Origin: Dolomitihabitans soli
GTDB taxonomy: Bacteria; Actinomycetota; Actinomycetes; Streptosporangiales; Streptosporangiaceae
Reading direction: 5' to 3'
DNA length: 64,000 nt
Assembly: GCF_022213955.1 (NCBI RefSeq)
Contig: NZ_JAKNTW010000006.1
Coordinates: 372,001-436,000, forward strand
Shown here in pieces: positions 51,137-62,986 of this stretch; position 1 is the stretch's first letter, and every line of letters starts with the position of its first letter. The notes beneath the pieces were generated by a model. The model worked only from the letters and a program-made list of their open reading frames with translations. It was not told the origin of the DNA and searched no databases. The translations under genes were made by a program, and so were the position numbers.

Positions 51137-52375
51137 GTGGACGCCTTCGACTTGGCCATTATCGGCGCCGGGCCCGCGGGACTCGCGGCAGCAGGAAGAT
51201 TCGCCGGAAAAGGATACGGCGTCGCGCTCATAGACGGCGGGAAATTCGTCGCCGAGCGCGACCGCGACGCCCCGGCCGACATGACACGTGGCCACGGCGG
51301 CGCCGGATTGTTTTCGGACGGGAAATTCTCCTTCTTTCCGTCGGCGAGCGAGCTGTGGACGTTGCCGCGCGACTCGGATCTGCGTGCCGCCTACGTCTGG
51401 ACCTGTGAGCTGCTGCGCTCCTACGGCCTGGACACCCCGCCCTTCCCCGACGACCCCACCGCGTACACGGTCGGCACGGGTGAGTGGGTGCTCAAGGACT
51501 ACCCCTCCGACTACCTCTCCCTGAGCGCGCGCCTGAAGCTCACCGGCGACATGGTCGCGGCCACGGACGCCACCCTCCTCACCGAGACCGAGGTGGTGAA
51601 GGCCGAGTACCAGCGCGCCACCGACACGTTCACGCTGACCCTGGGCGACTCCGAGCTGGCAGCACGCAGGCTGCTCCTGGCCGGAGGCAGATTCGGCCCG
51701 CTCGGCCCGCTCGGCCTGAGCTGGGAGCGTTCCTTCCGCCGCCTGGAGGTCGGATTCCGCATCGAGCAACCGGCCGGCCGGGCGTTCTTCCGCGATATGA
51801 AGCAGCTCGACCCCAAGCTCCGCTTCCGCGAGGGGGACGGCGGCGTGGAATGGCGCACGTTCTGCGCCTGTCGCGACGGCGAGACCGCGCTCACCGAGAC
51901 CCAGGGCCTGTGGACCGTCTCCGGGCGCTCCGACTGCCCGCCGACCGGACGCTCCAACGTCGGGTTCAACACGCGCATCCTGGACGAGGCCGTGGCGGCG
52001 CAGGCCATCGCACCCGCGCTGGCCGCCATGGCGGACGAGGACTCCTTCTTCGACCTGCCCATGGCGGCACGCGAGGAGACGGTGGAGACCTTCGACCGCG
52101 TGTACGGGCCCGAGCTGCGCGAGATCATGCTGCGTGGCCTGACCCGGCTCGCCGACGCCTACCCGGCGCTGCGCGATGGCGGAACCCGGCTGATCGGTCC
52201 CACGCTCGAAGGCGTCGGCTGGTACCCGGAGGTCGACGGCGACCTCCGGCTCCTCGACATTCCCGCCTGGGTCGCCGGTGACGCGTGCGGGCTGTTTCGG
52301 GGCATAGTAGCTGCGATGATCAGCGGCCACTACGCGGCGGACTCCGCGCTACGTGAACTGGAAGGGCTCGGATGA
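51137..52375 (+). CDS. FAD-dependent oxidoreductase (COG2509-like)
   Basis: A 412-residue flavoprotein. It has the dinucleotide motif AIIGAGPAGLAAAGRFAGKG, then GHGGAGLFSDGKFSFF, a segment typical of COG2509-type FAD dehydrogenases, and a C-terminal FAD motif in WVAGDACGLFRGIVAAMISG. The GTG start follows GGGAG. Its stop overlaps the Nudix gene. A tailoring redox role in the biosynthetic cluster is inferred; the family lacks firm biochemistry. Confidence 0.78.
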   Translation: MDAFDLAIIGAGPAGLAAAGRFAGKGYGVALIDGGKFVAERDRDAPADMTRGHGGAGLFSDGKFSFFPSASELWTLPRDSDLRAAYVWTCELLRSYGLDTPPFPDDPTAYTVGTGEWVLKDYPSDYLSLSARLKLTGDMVAATDATLLTETEVVKAEYQRATDTFTLTLGDSELAARRLLLAGGRFGPLGPLGLSWERSFRRLEVGFRIEQPAGRAFFRDMKQLDPKLRFREGDGGVEWRTFCACRDGETALTETQGLWTVSGRSDCPPTGRSNVGFNTRILDEAVAAQAIAPALAAMADEDSFFDLPMAAREETVETFDRVYGPELREIMLRGLTRLADAYPALRDGGTRLIGPTLEGVGWYPEVDGDLRLLDIPAWVAGDACGLFRGIVAAMISGHYAADSALRELEGLG

Positions 52376-52821
52376 GCATCGGCGTCGGCGCGATCCTGCT
52401 GCGTGCGGACGGCGCACTGCTGATCGGCTACCGGATCAAGGCGGGCGCGCCCCATTCCTGGTGTCTCCCCGGCGGCCATGTGGAACCCGGCGAGTCCTTC
52501 GAATCCGCCGCGCTGCGCGAGATCGCCGAGGAGACCGGCATTCGCGAGGTGACCTCCCCCCGCGTCTTCACGGTCGCGTTGTCGGACACGGCGACGGTGA
52601 CCGCCGGGGTGGTGGCGAGACTGAGCGCGCAGGACGCCGTCGCCACGACCCCGGAACCGCACGTCTTCGAGCGCTGGATCTGGGTCCAGCCGGACTCGCT
52701 GCCGGGCCCCCTCTTCCCGGCCAGCGCCGCCGTCCTCGCCGCGTGGCGGGGCCGGGCCGCCGCCGAGGGCTGGGCGATGTACTCGATCGCCGTCACCGCT
52801 CGCCCACCCGCGAGGCCCTGA
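52372..52821 (+). CDS. Nudix hydrolase
   Basis: A 149-residue Nudix protein with a complete box, GGHVEPGESF...REIAEETGI (G-x5-E-x7-RE-x2-EE-x-G), the Mg-binding loop for cleaving nucleoside diphosphate derivatives. The ATG overlaps the flavoprotein stop. It could hydrolyse an NDP-sugar or CoA/ADP product of the pathway, or be the housekeeping border gene. I take it as the right edge of the biosynthetic block. Confidence 0.86.
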   Translation: MSIGVGAILLRADGALLIGYRIKAGAPHSWCLPGGHVEPGESFESAALREIAEETGIREVTSPRVFTVALSDTATVTAGVVARLSAQDAVATTPEPHVFERWIWVQPDSLPGPLFPASAAVLAAWRGRAAAEGWAMYSIAVTARPPARP

Positions 52822-52846
52822 GGCCCTCGCCGTACGCGAGCCCTCT

Positions 52847-53671
52847 TCAGGCCGAGGTCCGGCGCCGGAACAGCACCGCCGCGACGGGGACGCTGATCAC
52901 CACTCCGGCGGTGAGCCAGAGGGCGGTGAGCCATCCGGCGTCGCCCATGGGCAGGCCGAGGAGCAGCGCGCGCAGCGTCTCCACCATCGGCGTGATCGGC
53001 TGGTTCTCGGCGAAGGCGCGCAGCACGCTCGGCATGGTCTCCGCCGGGACCACGCCGTCGGAGAGGTAGGGGAGGAAGAGCACGATGAAGCTGAGCGCGC
53101 CGGCCGCCTGGACGGACTTGACGAACAACCCCCAGAGTGCCGCGATCGCCGACAGCGCCAGGACGTATCCGACGACGAGTGCCAGCACCAGCGCCCACTC
53201 GGTGACCGTGGCGCCGGACCGGAAACCCAGGGCGATCGCCGCGATCAGCGCGATCACGGTGGCCACCACGTTACGGATCACCGAGGCGATGACGTGGCCG
53301 GCGGGAACCACCCAGCTGCTGACGGGCAGCGTCCGGAAGCGGTCGATCATTCCGCCGGTCATGTCGGTGGCGATGTTCGCGGCGGTCAGGGCCGCGCCGT
53401 ACCCGCCTGACATGAGCAGCACGGCGGGGACGACGAAGTCGATGTAGGTCAGGCCGCTGGACCCGGTGGTGATCGCGCCGCCGAAGACGTAGACGAAGAC
53501 GACCATGATCAGCACCGGCAGGGCGATGTTCACGATGAGGGCGTCGGGCGTTCGCGCCTCGTGGCGCAGGGCACGGACGACGAGACGGCGCAGATCGCCC
53601 GCCGAGGTCCAGCGGGAGGTGCCCGGCTCCCGGTCGGTCCCGGTGCGGGCCGCGGTGCCGACGGCGCTCAT
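52847..53671 (-). CDS. ABC-2 exporter permease (DrrB-like)
   Basis: A 274-residue permease of the daunorubicin-resistance type. Helices such as DALIVNIALPVLIMVVFVYVF are followed by the ABC-2 segment ATDMTGGMIDRFRTLPVS, a DrrB-family hallmark. Its ATG overlaps the ATPase stop (4 bp). It exports a hydrophobic compound with that ATPase and is controlled by the divergent TetR gene. It may be self-resistance for the adjacent cluster or an independent multidrug pump. Confidence 0.88.
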   Translation of the reverse strand: MSAVGTAARTGTDREPGTSRWTSAGDLRRLVVRALRHEARTPDALIVNIALPVLIMVVFVYVFGGAITTGSSGLTYIDFVVPAVLLMSGGYGAALTAANIATDMTGGMIDRFRTLPVSSWVVPAGHVIASVIRNVVATVIALIAAIALGFRSGATVTEWALVLALVVGYVLALSAIAALWGLFVKSVQAAGALSFIVLFLPYLSDGVVPAETMPSVLRAFAENQPITPMVETLRALLLGLPMGDAGWLTALWLTAGVVISVPVAAVLFRRRTSA

Positions 53672-54609
53672 GCCGCCGCCGTGAGCTCGAAGAAGACGTC
53701 GTCCAACGTGGGGGTCCGCAGGTCGACGTGCTCGACGGGGATGCCCGCCCGGTGCAGTACGTCGAGCGTGCGGCGCAGGTGGTCAGGGCCCTGGCCAGCC
53801 AGGGTGACCTCCCGCGCGTCCGCGTCGAGACGCAGTCCGGCGGCGTCTCCCGGGCCGGCGGACAGGGCGGCGCCGGCCCGGGGGACGTCCTCGGCCCGTG
53901 CCAGGCGCAGTGCCAGGCGCTCGGAGCCCACCTGGCGTTTCAGGGCGGCCGGTGTGTCGTCGGCGGCGACGCGGCCGTTGTCGATCACCGCGATGCGGTC
54001 GGCGAGCTGGTCGGCCTCCTCCAGATACTGGGTGGTCAGCAGAATGGTGGTGCCGGCGGCGAGCAGTTCGCGGATCACGGTCCACAGCTCCGCCCGGCTG
54101 CGCGGGTCGAGGCCGGTGGTGGGCTCGTCCAAGAAGAGAATCCGCGGCGCGGCTACCATGCTCGCCGCGAGATCCAGACGGCGGCGCATCCCGCCGGAGT
54201 AGGTCGCGACGCGGCGGTTCGCGGCGGCGCTGAGATCGAAGCGGTCGAGAAGCTCGCCTGCCCGTCGTCGAGCCGCCCGCCCGCCCAGGTGGTACAGGCC
54301 GCCGAACAGCTCCAGGTTCTCCCGCCCGGTGAGCAGGTCGTCCACGGTGGCCTGCTGGGCCGTCAGGCCGATCGTCCGACGTACGGCGACGCTCTCCCGT
54401 GCGACGTCGTGGCCGCCCACCGTGGCGGTGCCGCCGTCCGCCGCGAGCAACGTGGTGAGAATCCGGACCGTCGTCGTCTTTCCGGAGCCGTTCGGTCCGA
54501 GGAGGGCCAGCAGCGAGCCTGCCGGCACGGTCAGATCTACGCCGGTGAGCACCGGTGTGCCGCCGAAGGACTTGCTCAGACCACGGGCGCGGATCGCAAC
54601 GTCGTGCAT
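53668..54609 (-). CDS. ABC exporter ATPase (DrrA-like)
   Basis: A 313-residue ATPase with Walker A GPNGSGKTTT, signature YSGGMRRRLDLAASM, Walker B ILFLDEPTTGLD, and the DrrA-type C-terminal region ending RTPTLDDVFFELT. The ATG at 54609 follows AAAGGA; a TTG seven codons upstream is less likely. It pairs with the following permease gene. Confidence 0.88.
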   Translation of the reverse strand: MHDVAIRARGLSKSFGGTPVLTGVDLTVPAGSLLALLGPNGSGKTTTVRILTTLLAADGGTATVGGHDVARESVAVRRTIGLTAQQATVDDLLTGRENLELFGGLYHLGGRAARRRAGELLDRFDLSAAANRRVATYSGGMRRRLDLAASMVAAPRILFLDEPTTGLDPRSRAELWTVIRELLAAGTTILLTTQYLEEADQLADRIAVIDNGRVAADDTPAALKRQVGSERLALRLARAEDVPRAGAALSAGPGDAAGLRLDADAREVTLAGQGPDHLRRTLDVLHRAGIPVEHVDLRTPTLDDVFFELTAAA

Positions 54610-54636
54610 GTCTTTCCTTTCTGTGTGCAAGGTACA

Positions 54637-54651
54637 GTGTATGAGCTACAC
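54637..54651. promoter_or_regulatory. TetR-type operator
   Basis: GTGTATGAGCTACAC (5-bp arms GTGTA/TACAC) lies between the divergent ATPase and TetR genes, near a TATATC that could be a -10 box. It is likely the TetR protein's site. Confidence 0.5.
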
Positions 54652-54748
54652 AGATTAAGATATATCACGTACACAGTCCGAAGGGCGGTGGACGGCCGGG
54701 AGCGGGCAGACTGGCAGGCGACATCCGGTCCCAACCTGGAGGAGTTCG

Positions 54749-55492
54749 ATGGCAGAGCAGCGCCGCCTGCCCCCCGCCGTGGCCCGGATGTGGGGGCGCG
54801 AGCCGACGTCGCGCCGGGGACCGCAGCCGCGACTGGACCTGGCGAAGATCACCGCCGGCGCCATCGAGATCGCCGACGCGGAAGGGCTCGCCGGGGTCTC
54901 GATGGGCAGCGTCGCCTCCCGGGTGGGCGTGACGACGATGGCGCTGTACCGCTATGTCGGCAGCAAGGATGAGTTGCTGGACGCCATGGTCGACGCCGCC
55001 ATCCCCGAGCCGCCCGAGCGGGGCGGCCTGTCCTGGCGCGACTACCTCGCCACGTGGACCCGGGCCAACCGCGACTTCCTGCTCGAACGATCGTGGCTGC
55101 TCTCCGTAGACCGTCTCGTCCCCCCGATGGGCCCGCGGCGGATGTACTGGCTGGATCGCGCCCTCGCCGCGCTCGCCGACACGACGCTTGACGAGGGCGA
55201 GAAGTTCAACGCCGCGACCGCCCTCACCGGCTACGCGCTGACCGACGCCACGCTCGTACACGGGATGAGCCTCGGGAACGCCCGCTTCGACGAGGCAGGG
55301 ATCCAGGGAGCCGGCGACTACGGCGAGATGCTCGCCGAGGTCCTCGACCCCGAGGGCTATCCCGCCCTGTCGGCGGCGGTGCGGTCCGGCGTCTTCCGGG
55401 GAGCCGAGAACTGGACCGACGACGCCGACTTCCGCTTCGGCCTCGACCTCCTGCTCGACGGCATCGAGGCGCTGATCGCCCGCCGCGCGTAG
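54749..55492 (+). CDS. TetR-family regulator (TetR_C_1 type)
   Basis: A 247-residue repressor. The N-terminal HTH follows a basic leader: KITAGAIEIADAEGLAGVSM, then VASRVGVTTMALYRYVGSKD. The C-terminal domain resembles TetR_C_1. The ATG follows GGAGG. It is divergent from the DrrAB-like exporter, so it probably represses the pump until a drug binds. It is convergent with kdpD. Confidence 0.87.
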   Translation: MAEQRRLPPAVARMWGREPTSRRGPQPRLDLAKITAGAIEIADAEGLAGVSMGSVASRVGVTTMALYRYVGSKDELLDAMVDAAIPEPPERGGLSWRDYLATWTRANRDFLLERSWLLSVDRLVPPMGPRRMYWLDRALAALADTTLDEGEKFNAATALTGYALTDATLVHGMSLGNARFDEAGIQGAGDYGEMLAEVLDPEGYPALSAAVRSGVFRGAENWTDDADFRFGLDLLLDGIEALIARRA

Positions 55493-55654
55493 CGCCCGTC
55501 CGGTGGATCACGCCGTACGGCCCGGCGCACAGGCCCGGCGTACAGGGCCGGTCTGGCGCACCGCTCAGGCCGTATGGTGTCGAGCCGGCCGCGGTTGCCG
55601 AAGGCGATCCGGCGCGCGAGGCGACGGCGAGCCGTGGTGACCAGGACGCGCGTG

Positions 55655-58186
55655 TCACGAGGGGGTGGCGATGGGCAGACTGAGGATCATGGTGAGACCT
55701 CCGCCCGGCGTCTCGTCCGGGACGAGGGTGCCGCCCATCGCCTCGGCCAGGCCGCGGGAGAGCGCGAGGCCGAGGCCGACCCCGGAGTGGGTGTCACGGT
55801 CGCCGAGGCGCTGGAACGGCAGGAAGACCTGATTGTGGGCCTCGGGCGGGATGCCGGGACCGCGGTCGATGATCCGGACCTCGACGTGCTCGCCGTGCCG
55901 GCTGGCGGTGACCAGGACGTGTTCGCCGGCCGGGTTGTGGCGGACCGCGTTGGACATCAGGTTGGCCAGCACCCGTTCGAGGAGGTCCGGGTCGGCGACG
56001 ACCGGGGGGAGCTCCTCGGGGATGACGTCTTCGACGACGTCGCCGAGCGGGCCGAGGCCGTCGATCGCCCGCGGCAGGATCTCCTCCACGGCCACGGGCT
56101 GGAGGGCCGGCCCCAGTACTCCGGCCTGCAGGCGGCTCATGTCCAGCAGGTTCGCGACCAGCCGGTCCAGTTTGGCCAGCGATTCCCAGGCGGTCGCGAG
56201 CAGTTCCGCGCGATCCTCCGCGGACCAGTCGATGCCGGTGTCGCGCAGGCTCTCCACGGCGGCCTTGGCCGAGGCGAGCGGCGTGCGCAGGTCGTGGCTG
56301 ACGGCGGCGAGGAGCGCGGTGCGCATCCTGTCGGCCTCGGCCAGCGGCCTGGCCTGCTCGGCCTCCTCCGCCAGCCGTTCCTGCCGCAGGGCGACCGCGG
56401 CCTCGGCGGCGAACGCCTCCAGCACCCTCCGGTCGGAGGCCGCCAGCAGCCGCCCGTGTGCGGCGAGGACCAGCTGCTCGTCGATGACGACGTCGGTGTC
56501 GGCGACGCCGGGGCAGGAGGAGGGCGGCCCGCCGGAGGTGGCGACGATCCGCCACGCGTCGGGTTCCGACCGATCGTCGGGGCTGGGCGGCCTGGTCCGT
56601 TCGAGGAGGGTGACCGAGGCCAGCGCGAACGTCTCGCGCACCCGCGCCAGCAGCGACGGCAGCGCGGCGTCCCCGCGCAGGACGTGGCCCGCCAGCGTGG
56701 ACAGCACCTCGGCGTCCGCGCCGGCGCGTGCGGCCTCCCTGGAACGGCGGGCCGCCAGGTCGACCGTCGCGCTCACCACGGCCGCGACGAGGATGAAGAC
56801 GCCGAGGGCGAAGAGGTGCTCCGGGTCGGCGATCGTCAGGGTGTGGATGGGGGGCGTGAAGTAGTAGTTGAGCAGGAGAGAGCCGCCGACGGCCGCGGTG
56901 AGGGCGGGCCACATGCCGCCGACGAGCGCGACGCCGACGACCATGAGCAGGAAGAGCAGGATCTCGCTGGGCAGCCCCAGGGATTCCCGGAACGGGACCA
57001 GGACGGCGGTGAGCAGCGGCAGTCCGGCGACCGCGCCCACCCAGCCGGCGAGCCTGCGCGCGGGAGCCAACGCCGCCCGTGACTGCGCGGGGCGGCTGAG
57101 TCCCCTGCTCACCTCCGCATGGGTGATCATGTGGACGTCGATCGAACCGGACAGCGCCGTGGTGGTGACCCCCACCCCGCGGAAGAGCGTCTGGGCGAAC
57201 CGGCCGCGCCGGGAGGCGCCGAGGACCAGCTGGGTGGCGTTGACGCCGCGGGCGAAGTCGAGCAGCGCGCGCGGGATGTCGTCGCCGACGACCTGGTGGT
57301 AGGTGCCGCCCAGGCTCTCCACCAGCGCCCGATGGCGGGTCAGGTTGACCGGGTCGCCGCCGGTGAGCCCGTCGGCCCGGGTGACGTGGACCGCCAGCAG
57401 GTCGGCCCCCTTGCTCCGGGCGGCGATGCGCGCCGCCCGCCGTACCAGGGTGTCGCCTTCGGGGCCGCCGGTCAGGGCGACCACGACCCGCTCGCGGGTC
57501 TCCCAGGTCGTGGCGATCCCGTGCTCGGCCCGGTAGCGGTCGAGCTGGTCGTCGACCTTTCCCGCGACCCAGAGCAGCGCGAGTTCGCGCAGCGCGGTCA
57601 GGTTGCCTTCGCGGAAGTAGTTCGACAGCGCGGCGTCGACCTTGCCCGGCGCGTAGACGTTGCCGTGGGCGAGCCGGCGGCGCAGCGCCTCGGGTGACAT
57701 GTCCACCAGCTCGATCTGGGCGGCCCGCCGTACGACCTCGTCCGGCACGGTCTCGCGCTGGGGGACTTCGGTGATCTGCTCCACGACGTCGTTGACGGAC
57801 TCCAGGTGCTGGATGTTGACGGTGGAGATGACGTCGATGCCGGCGTCGAGGATCTCCTCGATGTCCTGCCAGCGCTTGGTGTTGCGGGAGCCGGGCACGT
57901 TGGTGTGCGCCAGCTCGTCGATCAGGGCGATCCTGGGCCTGCGCGCGATGACCGCCTCGGTGTCGAGCTCGGTGAAGTCGACCCCCCGGTAGGTCAGGGT
58001 CCGGCGCGGGATGATCTCCATGTCGGCGAGCAGTTCGGCGGTGCGGGGGCGGCCGTGGGTCTCGACCAGACCCACGACCACGTCTCTGCCCCGCCCCATC
58101 GCCCGGCGTCCCTCGCCGAGCATCGCGAAGGTCTTGCCGACCCCGGGCGCCGCCCCCAGGTAGACCCGTAGCCGCCCGCGTGGCAC
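55655..58186 (-). CDS. kdpD: KdpD osmosensitive K+ channel sensor kinase
   Basis: An 843-residue sensor kinase. The cytosolic N-terminus has the KdpD Walker A GAAPGVGKT and IALIDELAHTNVPGSRN, followed by a USP-like domain (VVALTGGPEGDTLVRRA). Then come four transmembrane helices (about 400-500), a GAF-like part, the H-box AVSHDLRTPLAS and ATPase boxes. Start chosen as GTG 58186 with AGGGAG 8 nt upstream; GTG 58195, which overlaps the KdpC stop, is an alternative. It senses low K+ or turgor. No kdpE follows; the next gene is a convergent TetR. Confidence 0.93.
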   Translation of the reverse strand: MPRGRLRVYLGAAPGVGKTFAMLGEGRRAMGRGRDVVVGLVETHGRPRTAELLADMEIIPRRTLTYRGVDFTELDTEAVIARRPRIALIDELAHTNVPGSRNTKRWQDIEEILDAGIDVISTVNIQHLESVNDVVEQITEVPQRETVPDEVVRRAAQIELVDMSPEALRRRLAHGNVYAPGKVDAALSNYFREGNLTALRELALLWVAGKVDDQLDRYRAEHGIATTWETRERVVVALTGGPEGDTLVRRAARIAARSKGADLLAVHVTRADGLTGGDPVNLTRHRALVESLGGTYHQVVGDDIPRALLDFARGVNATQLVLGASRRGRFAQTLFRGVGVTTTALSGSIDVHMITHAEVSRGLSRPAQSRAALAPARRLAGWVGAVAGLPLLTAVLVPFRESLGLPSEILLFLLMVVGVALVGGMWPALTAAVGGSLLLNYYFTPPIHTLTIADPEHLFALGVFILVAAVVSATVDLAARRSREAARAGADAEVLSTLAGHVLRGDAALPSLLARVRETFALASVTLLERTRPPSPDDRSEPDAWRIVATSGGPPSSCPGVADTDVVIDEQLVLAAHGRLLAASDRRVLEAFAAEAAVALRQERLAEEAEQARPLAEADRMRTALLAAVSHDLRTPLASAKAAVESLRDTGIDWSAEDRAELLATAWESLAKLDRLVANLLDMSRLQAGVLGPALQPVAVEEILPRAIDGLGPLGDVVEDVIPEELPPVVADPDLLERVLANLMSNAVRHNPAGEHVLVTASRHGEHVEVRIIDRGPGIPPEAHNQVFLPFQRLGDRDTHSGVGLGLALSRGLAEAMGGTLVPDETPGGGLTMILSLPIATPS

Positions 58187-58191
58187 GTCGA

Positions 58192-59067
58192 TCACTCCCT
58201 GTCGAGGGCCAGGTTGAGTTCCAGCACGTTGACCGCCGGTTGGCCCATGAAGCCGAGTGCGCGGCCGGTGGTGTTGGCGTCGATGAGCGTCCGCACGACG
58301 CCGAGGTCGAGGCCGCGTTCCCTGGCCACCCGGGGGGCCTGCAGGGCGGCGTACGCGACCGAGATGTGCGGGTCGAGGCCGGAGCCGCTGGCGGTGACCG
58401 CGTCCGGGGGCACCGGCACCTCGGTGACGTCGCCGCGGACGGGCACGGTACGGCCGGCGGCGTAGTCCTCGCCCGGCCTGCCGCATTCGACCTTGATCCC
58501 CTGGTATGCGGTGATGAACGGGGTGGCCGGGCACGCCTGGTTGACGCTCACCGCCCTGGTCGGGGCGCCGACGGCCGGGAAGACCTTCAGCACCGCGCCG
58601 ACGCCGTCCGCGGTGCAGTACGGCCTGGCACCGGAGACGCCCTCCCGTTCGCCGACGGCCTCGGACCGGGCGCACACCTGGGTGAGCAGCGACTGCCTGC
58701 CCTCCTCGGGTTCGCCCTCGTCATCCGTCTTGCCGGGCACGGGCAGCGTGTCCAGGACGTCCTCGGGGCCGAGGTTGCTGGCCGCGGTGGAGAGCATGTC
58801 GTATCCGTCGCCGGCCACGGAGGGGCGGCTCTGGAAGTACGTCCGGACGGGGGCGCCGTCCTTGCCGGTGAAGTTCTGGCCGATGAGGGCGCTGCCGACG
58901 GCCCGGCCGTCCTTCCGCAGCACGGAGCCGCCGGCGTTGTCGTTGAAGACGACCTGGGCGACGCCGGTCACGGCGAGGGGGTAGAGCCCGCCGAGGACGA
59001 GGGTCAGGACGACGAGGGCGCGGATCGCGGCGAGATGCTGACGGATCCAGCTTGGCAGGCGTTCCAT
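58192..59067 (-). CDS. kdpC: KdpC, K+-transporting ATPase subunit (enlarged)
   Basis: A 291-residue KdpC that assists K+ and ATP binding by KdpB. It has the N-terminal membrane helix (ALVVLTLVLGGLYPLAVTG) and the conserved C-terminal region (ASGSGLDPHISVAYAALQ, LGFMGQPAVNVLELN). It is about 100 residues longer than E. coli KdpC, with an insertion around 100-210 that contains three Cys. It lies between kdpB (adjacent, no gap) and kdpD. Confidence 0.93.
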   Translation of the reverse strand: MERLPSWIRQHLAAIRALVVLTLVLGGLYPLAVTGVAQVVFNDNAGGSVLRKDGRAVGSALIGQNFTGKDGAPVRTYFQSRPSVAGDGYDMLSTAASNLGPEDVLDTLPVPGKTDDEGEPEEGRQSLLTQVCARSEAVGEREGVSGARPYCTADGVGAVLKVFPAVGAPTRAVSVNQACPATPFITAYQGIKVECGRPGEDYAAGRTVPVRGDVTEVPVPPDAVTASGSGLDPHISVAYAALQAPRVARERGLDLGVVRTLIDANTTGRALGFMGQPAVNVLELNLALDRE

Positions 59068-61233
<2,166 letters not shown>

Positions 61234-61234
61234 A

Positions 61235-62896
61235 TCAGGAGAGTCCTTCTGCGAGTGGGCCGAGCGCGAGTGCGGGCAGGAAGGTCAGCGCGACCAGGAT
61301 GATCGTCACGCCGATGACCATGCCGACGAACTGCGGCCGGTGGGTGGGAAGGGTGCCGGCCGACTCGGGCGCCGGTGCCTGACCGGCCAGGGAACCGGCG
61401 AGGGCGAGCACGAAGATGATCGGCAGGAACCGGCCGAAGGCCATGCACAGGCCGAGTGCCACGTCGTACCACGGTGTGTTGACGGTGACCCCGGCGAACG
61501 CCGAGCCGTTGTTGTTCGACGCGCTGGTGAACGCGTACAGGATCTCGGAGAACCCGTGCGGCCCGGTGTTCAGCATCGCCGCCCGGCCGGCCTCGTTGCC
61601 CATCGCCACCGCCGTGCCGGTGAGCACCAGGAGCGGGGTGACCAGGAAGTACATCGAGGCCAGCTTGATCTCCCTGGCGCCGATCCGCTTGCCCAGGTAC
61701 TCCGGCGTACGGCCGACCATCAGCCCCGCCACGAAGACGGTGATCACGGCGAGCACCAGCATGCCGTACAGGCCGGAGCCGACCCCGCCCGGCGCGACCT
61801 CGCCCAGCATCATGTTGACCAGCGTCATCATGCCGCCCAGCGGGGTGTAGGAGTCGTGGGCGGAGTTCACCGCGCCGGTGCTGGTCAGCGTGGTGGCGGC
61901 GGCGAAGGTCGCCGAGTTGGCGACGCCGAACCGCACGTCCTTGCCCTCCATGGAGGCGCCCACGGCCTGCGGCACGGTGGCGTGGCCCGACAGTTCGAAG
62001 ACGTTGGTCAGCACGACACCGGCGACGGCGATGGCAGCCATCACGGCGAGGATCGCGTAGCCCTGCCTGACCTGGCCGACCATCTTGCCGAAGGTGCGCG
62101 GCAGGGCGAACGGGATCAGCAGGATGAGGACGATCTCGAACCAGTTGGTCCAGGTGGTGGCGTTCTCGAACGGGTGGGCGGAGTTGGTGTTGTAGAAGCC
62201 GCCGCCGTTGGTGCCGAGTTCCTTGATGACCTCCTGGCTGGCCACCGGGCCACCGGTCATGTTCTGCACGTCGCCGGTGAGGGTGGTCACCTCGTGCGGG
62301 CCGACGAAGTTCTGCACCAGACCGCCGGCCACCAGGACCAGCGCGCCGACGAACGCGATCGGCAACAGGATCCGGATCGTGCCCCTGACCAGGTCCACCC
62401 AGAAGTTGCCGAGCGTGTCGGAGCGGTTCCTGGCGAAGCCCCGGACCAGCGCGATCGCGACGGCCATGCCGACCGAGGCGGACACGAAGTTCTGTACGGC
62501 GAGGGCCGCCATCTGCACCAGGTGGCCCATCGTGGACTCGCCCGAGTACGCCTGCCAGTTGGTGTTGGTCACGAAGCTGACCGCGGTGTTCCACGCGACG
62601 TGGTCGGTCACCGGGGGGAATCCGAGGCTCAGGACCAGCTTGTCCTGCAGGCGCTGCATGCCGTACACGAACAGGATGGAGACGACCGAGAAGGCCAGCA
62701 CGCCGCGGGCGTAGACGGTCCACCGCTGCTGGGTGTCCGGCTGGACGCCCAGCAGGCGGTAGACGGCGCGTTCGGCCATGGTGTGCCTGACGCCGCTGTA
62801 GACCCGGTGCATGTAGTCGCCGAACGGCTTGTGCACCAGGCCCAGCGCGATGATCAGGGACGCGATGAATACGATCCCCGCGGCTGTCGTGCTCAT
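61235..62896 (-). CDS. kdpA: KdpA, K+-binding channel subunit
   Basis: A 553-residue membrane protein with about ten helices. Selectivity-filter loops are visible ([17 protein letters not shown] and [11 protein letters not shown]). It binds and conducts K+ for KdpB. The ATG directly follows the kdpF stop, and the stop is 1-2 nt before kdpB. Confidence 0.96.
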   Translation of the reverse strand: MSTTAAGIVFIASLIIALGLVHKPFGDYMHRVYSGVRHTMAERAVYRLLGVQPDTQQRWTVYARGVLAFSVVSILFVYGMQRLQDKLVLSLGFPPVTDHVAWNTAVSFVTNTNWQAYSGESTMGHLVQMAALAVQNFVSASVGMAVAIALVRGFARNRSDTLGNFWVDLVRGTIRILLPIAFVGALVLVAGGLVQNFVGPHEVTTLTGDVQNMTGGPVASQEVIKELGTNGGGFYNTNSAHPFENATTWTNWFEIVLILLIPFALPRTFGKMVGQVRQGYAILAVMAAIAVAGVVLTNVFELSGHATVPQAVGASMEGKDVRFGVANSATFAAATTLTSTGAVNSAHDSYTPLGGMMTLVNMMLGEVAPGGVGSGLYGMLVLAVITVFVAGLMVGRTPEYLGKRIGAREIKLASMYFLVTPLLVLTGTAVAMGNEAGRAAMLNTGPHGFSEILYAFTSASNNNGSAFAGVTVNTPWYDVALGLCMAFGRFLPIIFVLALAGSLAGQAPAPESAGTLPTHRPQFVGMVIGVTIILVALTFLPALALGPLAEGLS

Positions 62897-62986
62897 CTAG
62901 AAACGCTCCGGGAACAGCAGGGCCGCGACCATGAAGATCACCAGGCCGGTGACGACCACCAGACCGGTGGCGTTGATCGCGCTCAC
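62897..62986 (-). CDS. kdpF: KdpF small membrane subunit
   Basis: A 29-residue single-helix peptide (VVVTGLVIFMVAALLFPERF at its C-terminus) that stabilises the Kdp complex. The GTG start overlaps the stop of the 27-residue peptide gene (GTGA); its TAG stop directly precedes kdpA. Confidence 0.88.
   Translation of the reverse strand: MSAINATGLVVVTGLVIFMVAALLFPERF

Noticed and set aside
24910-52821. Congocidine/distamycin-type pyrrolamide cluster
   Set aside because: Stand-alone NRPS parts and a pyrrole fit, but here the pyrrole comes from proline, and the sugar-derived pyrrole genes and amidine genes I would expect are not seen.
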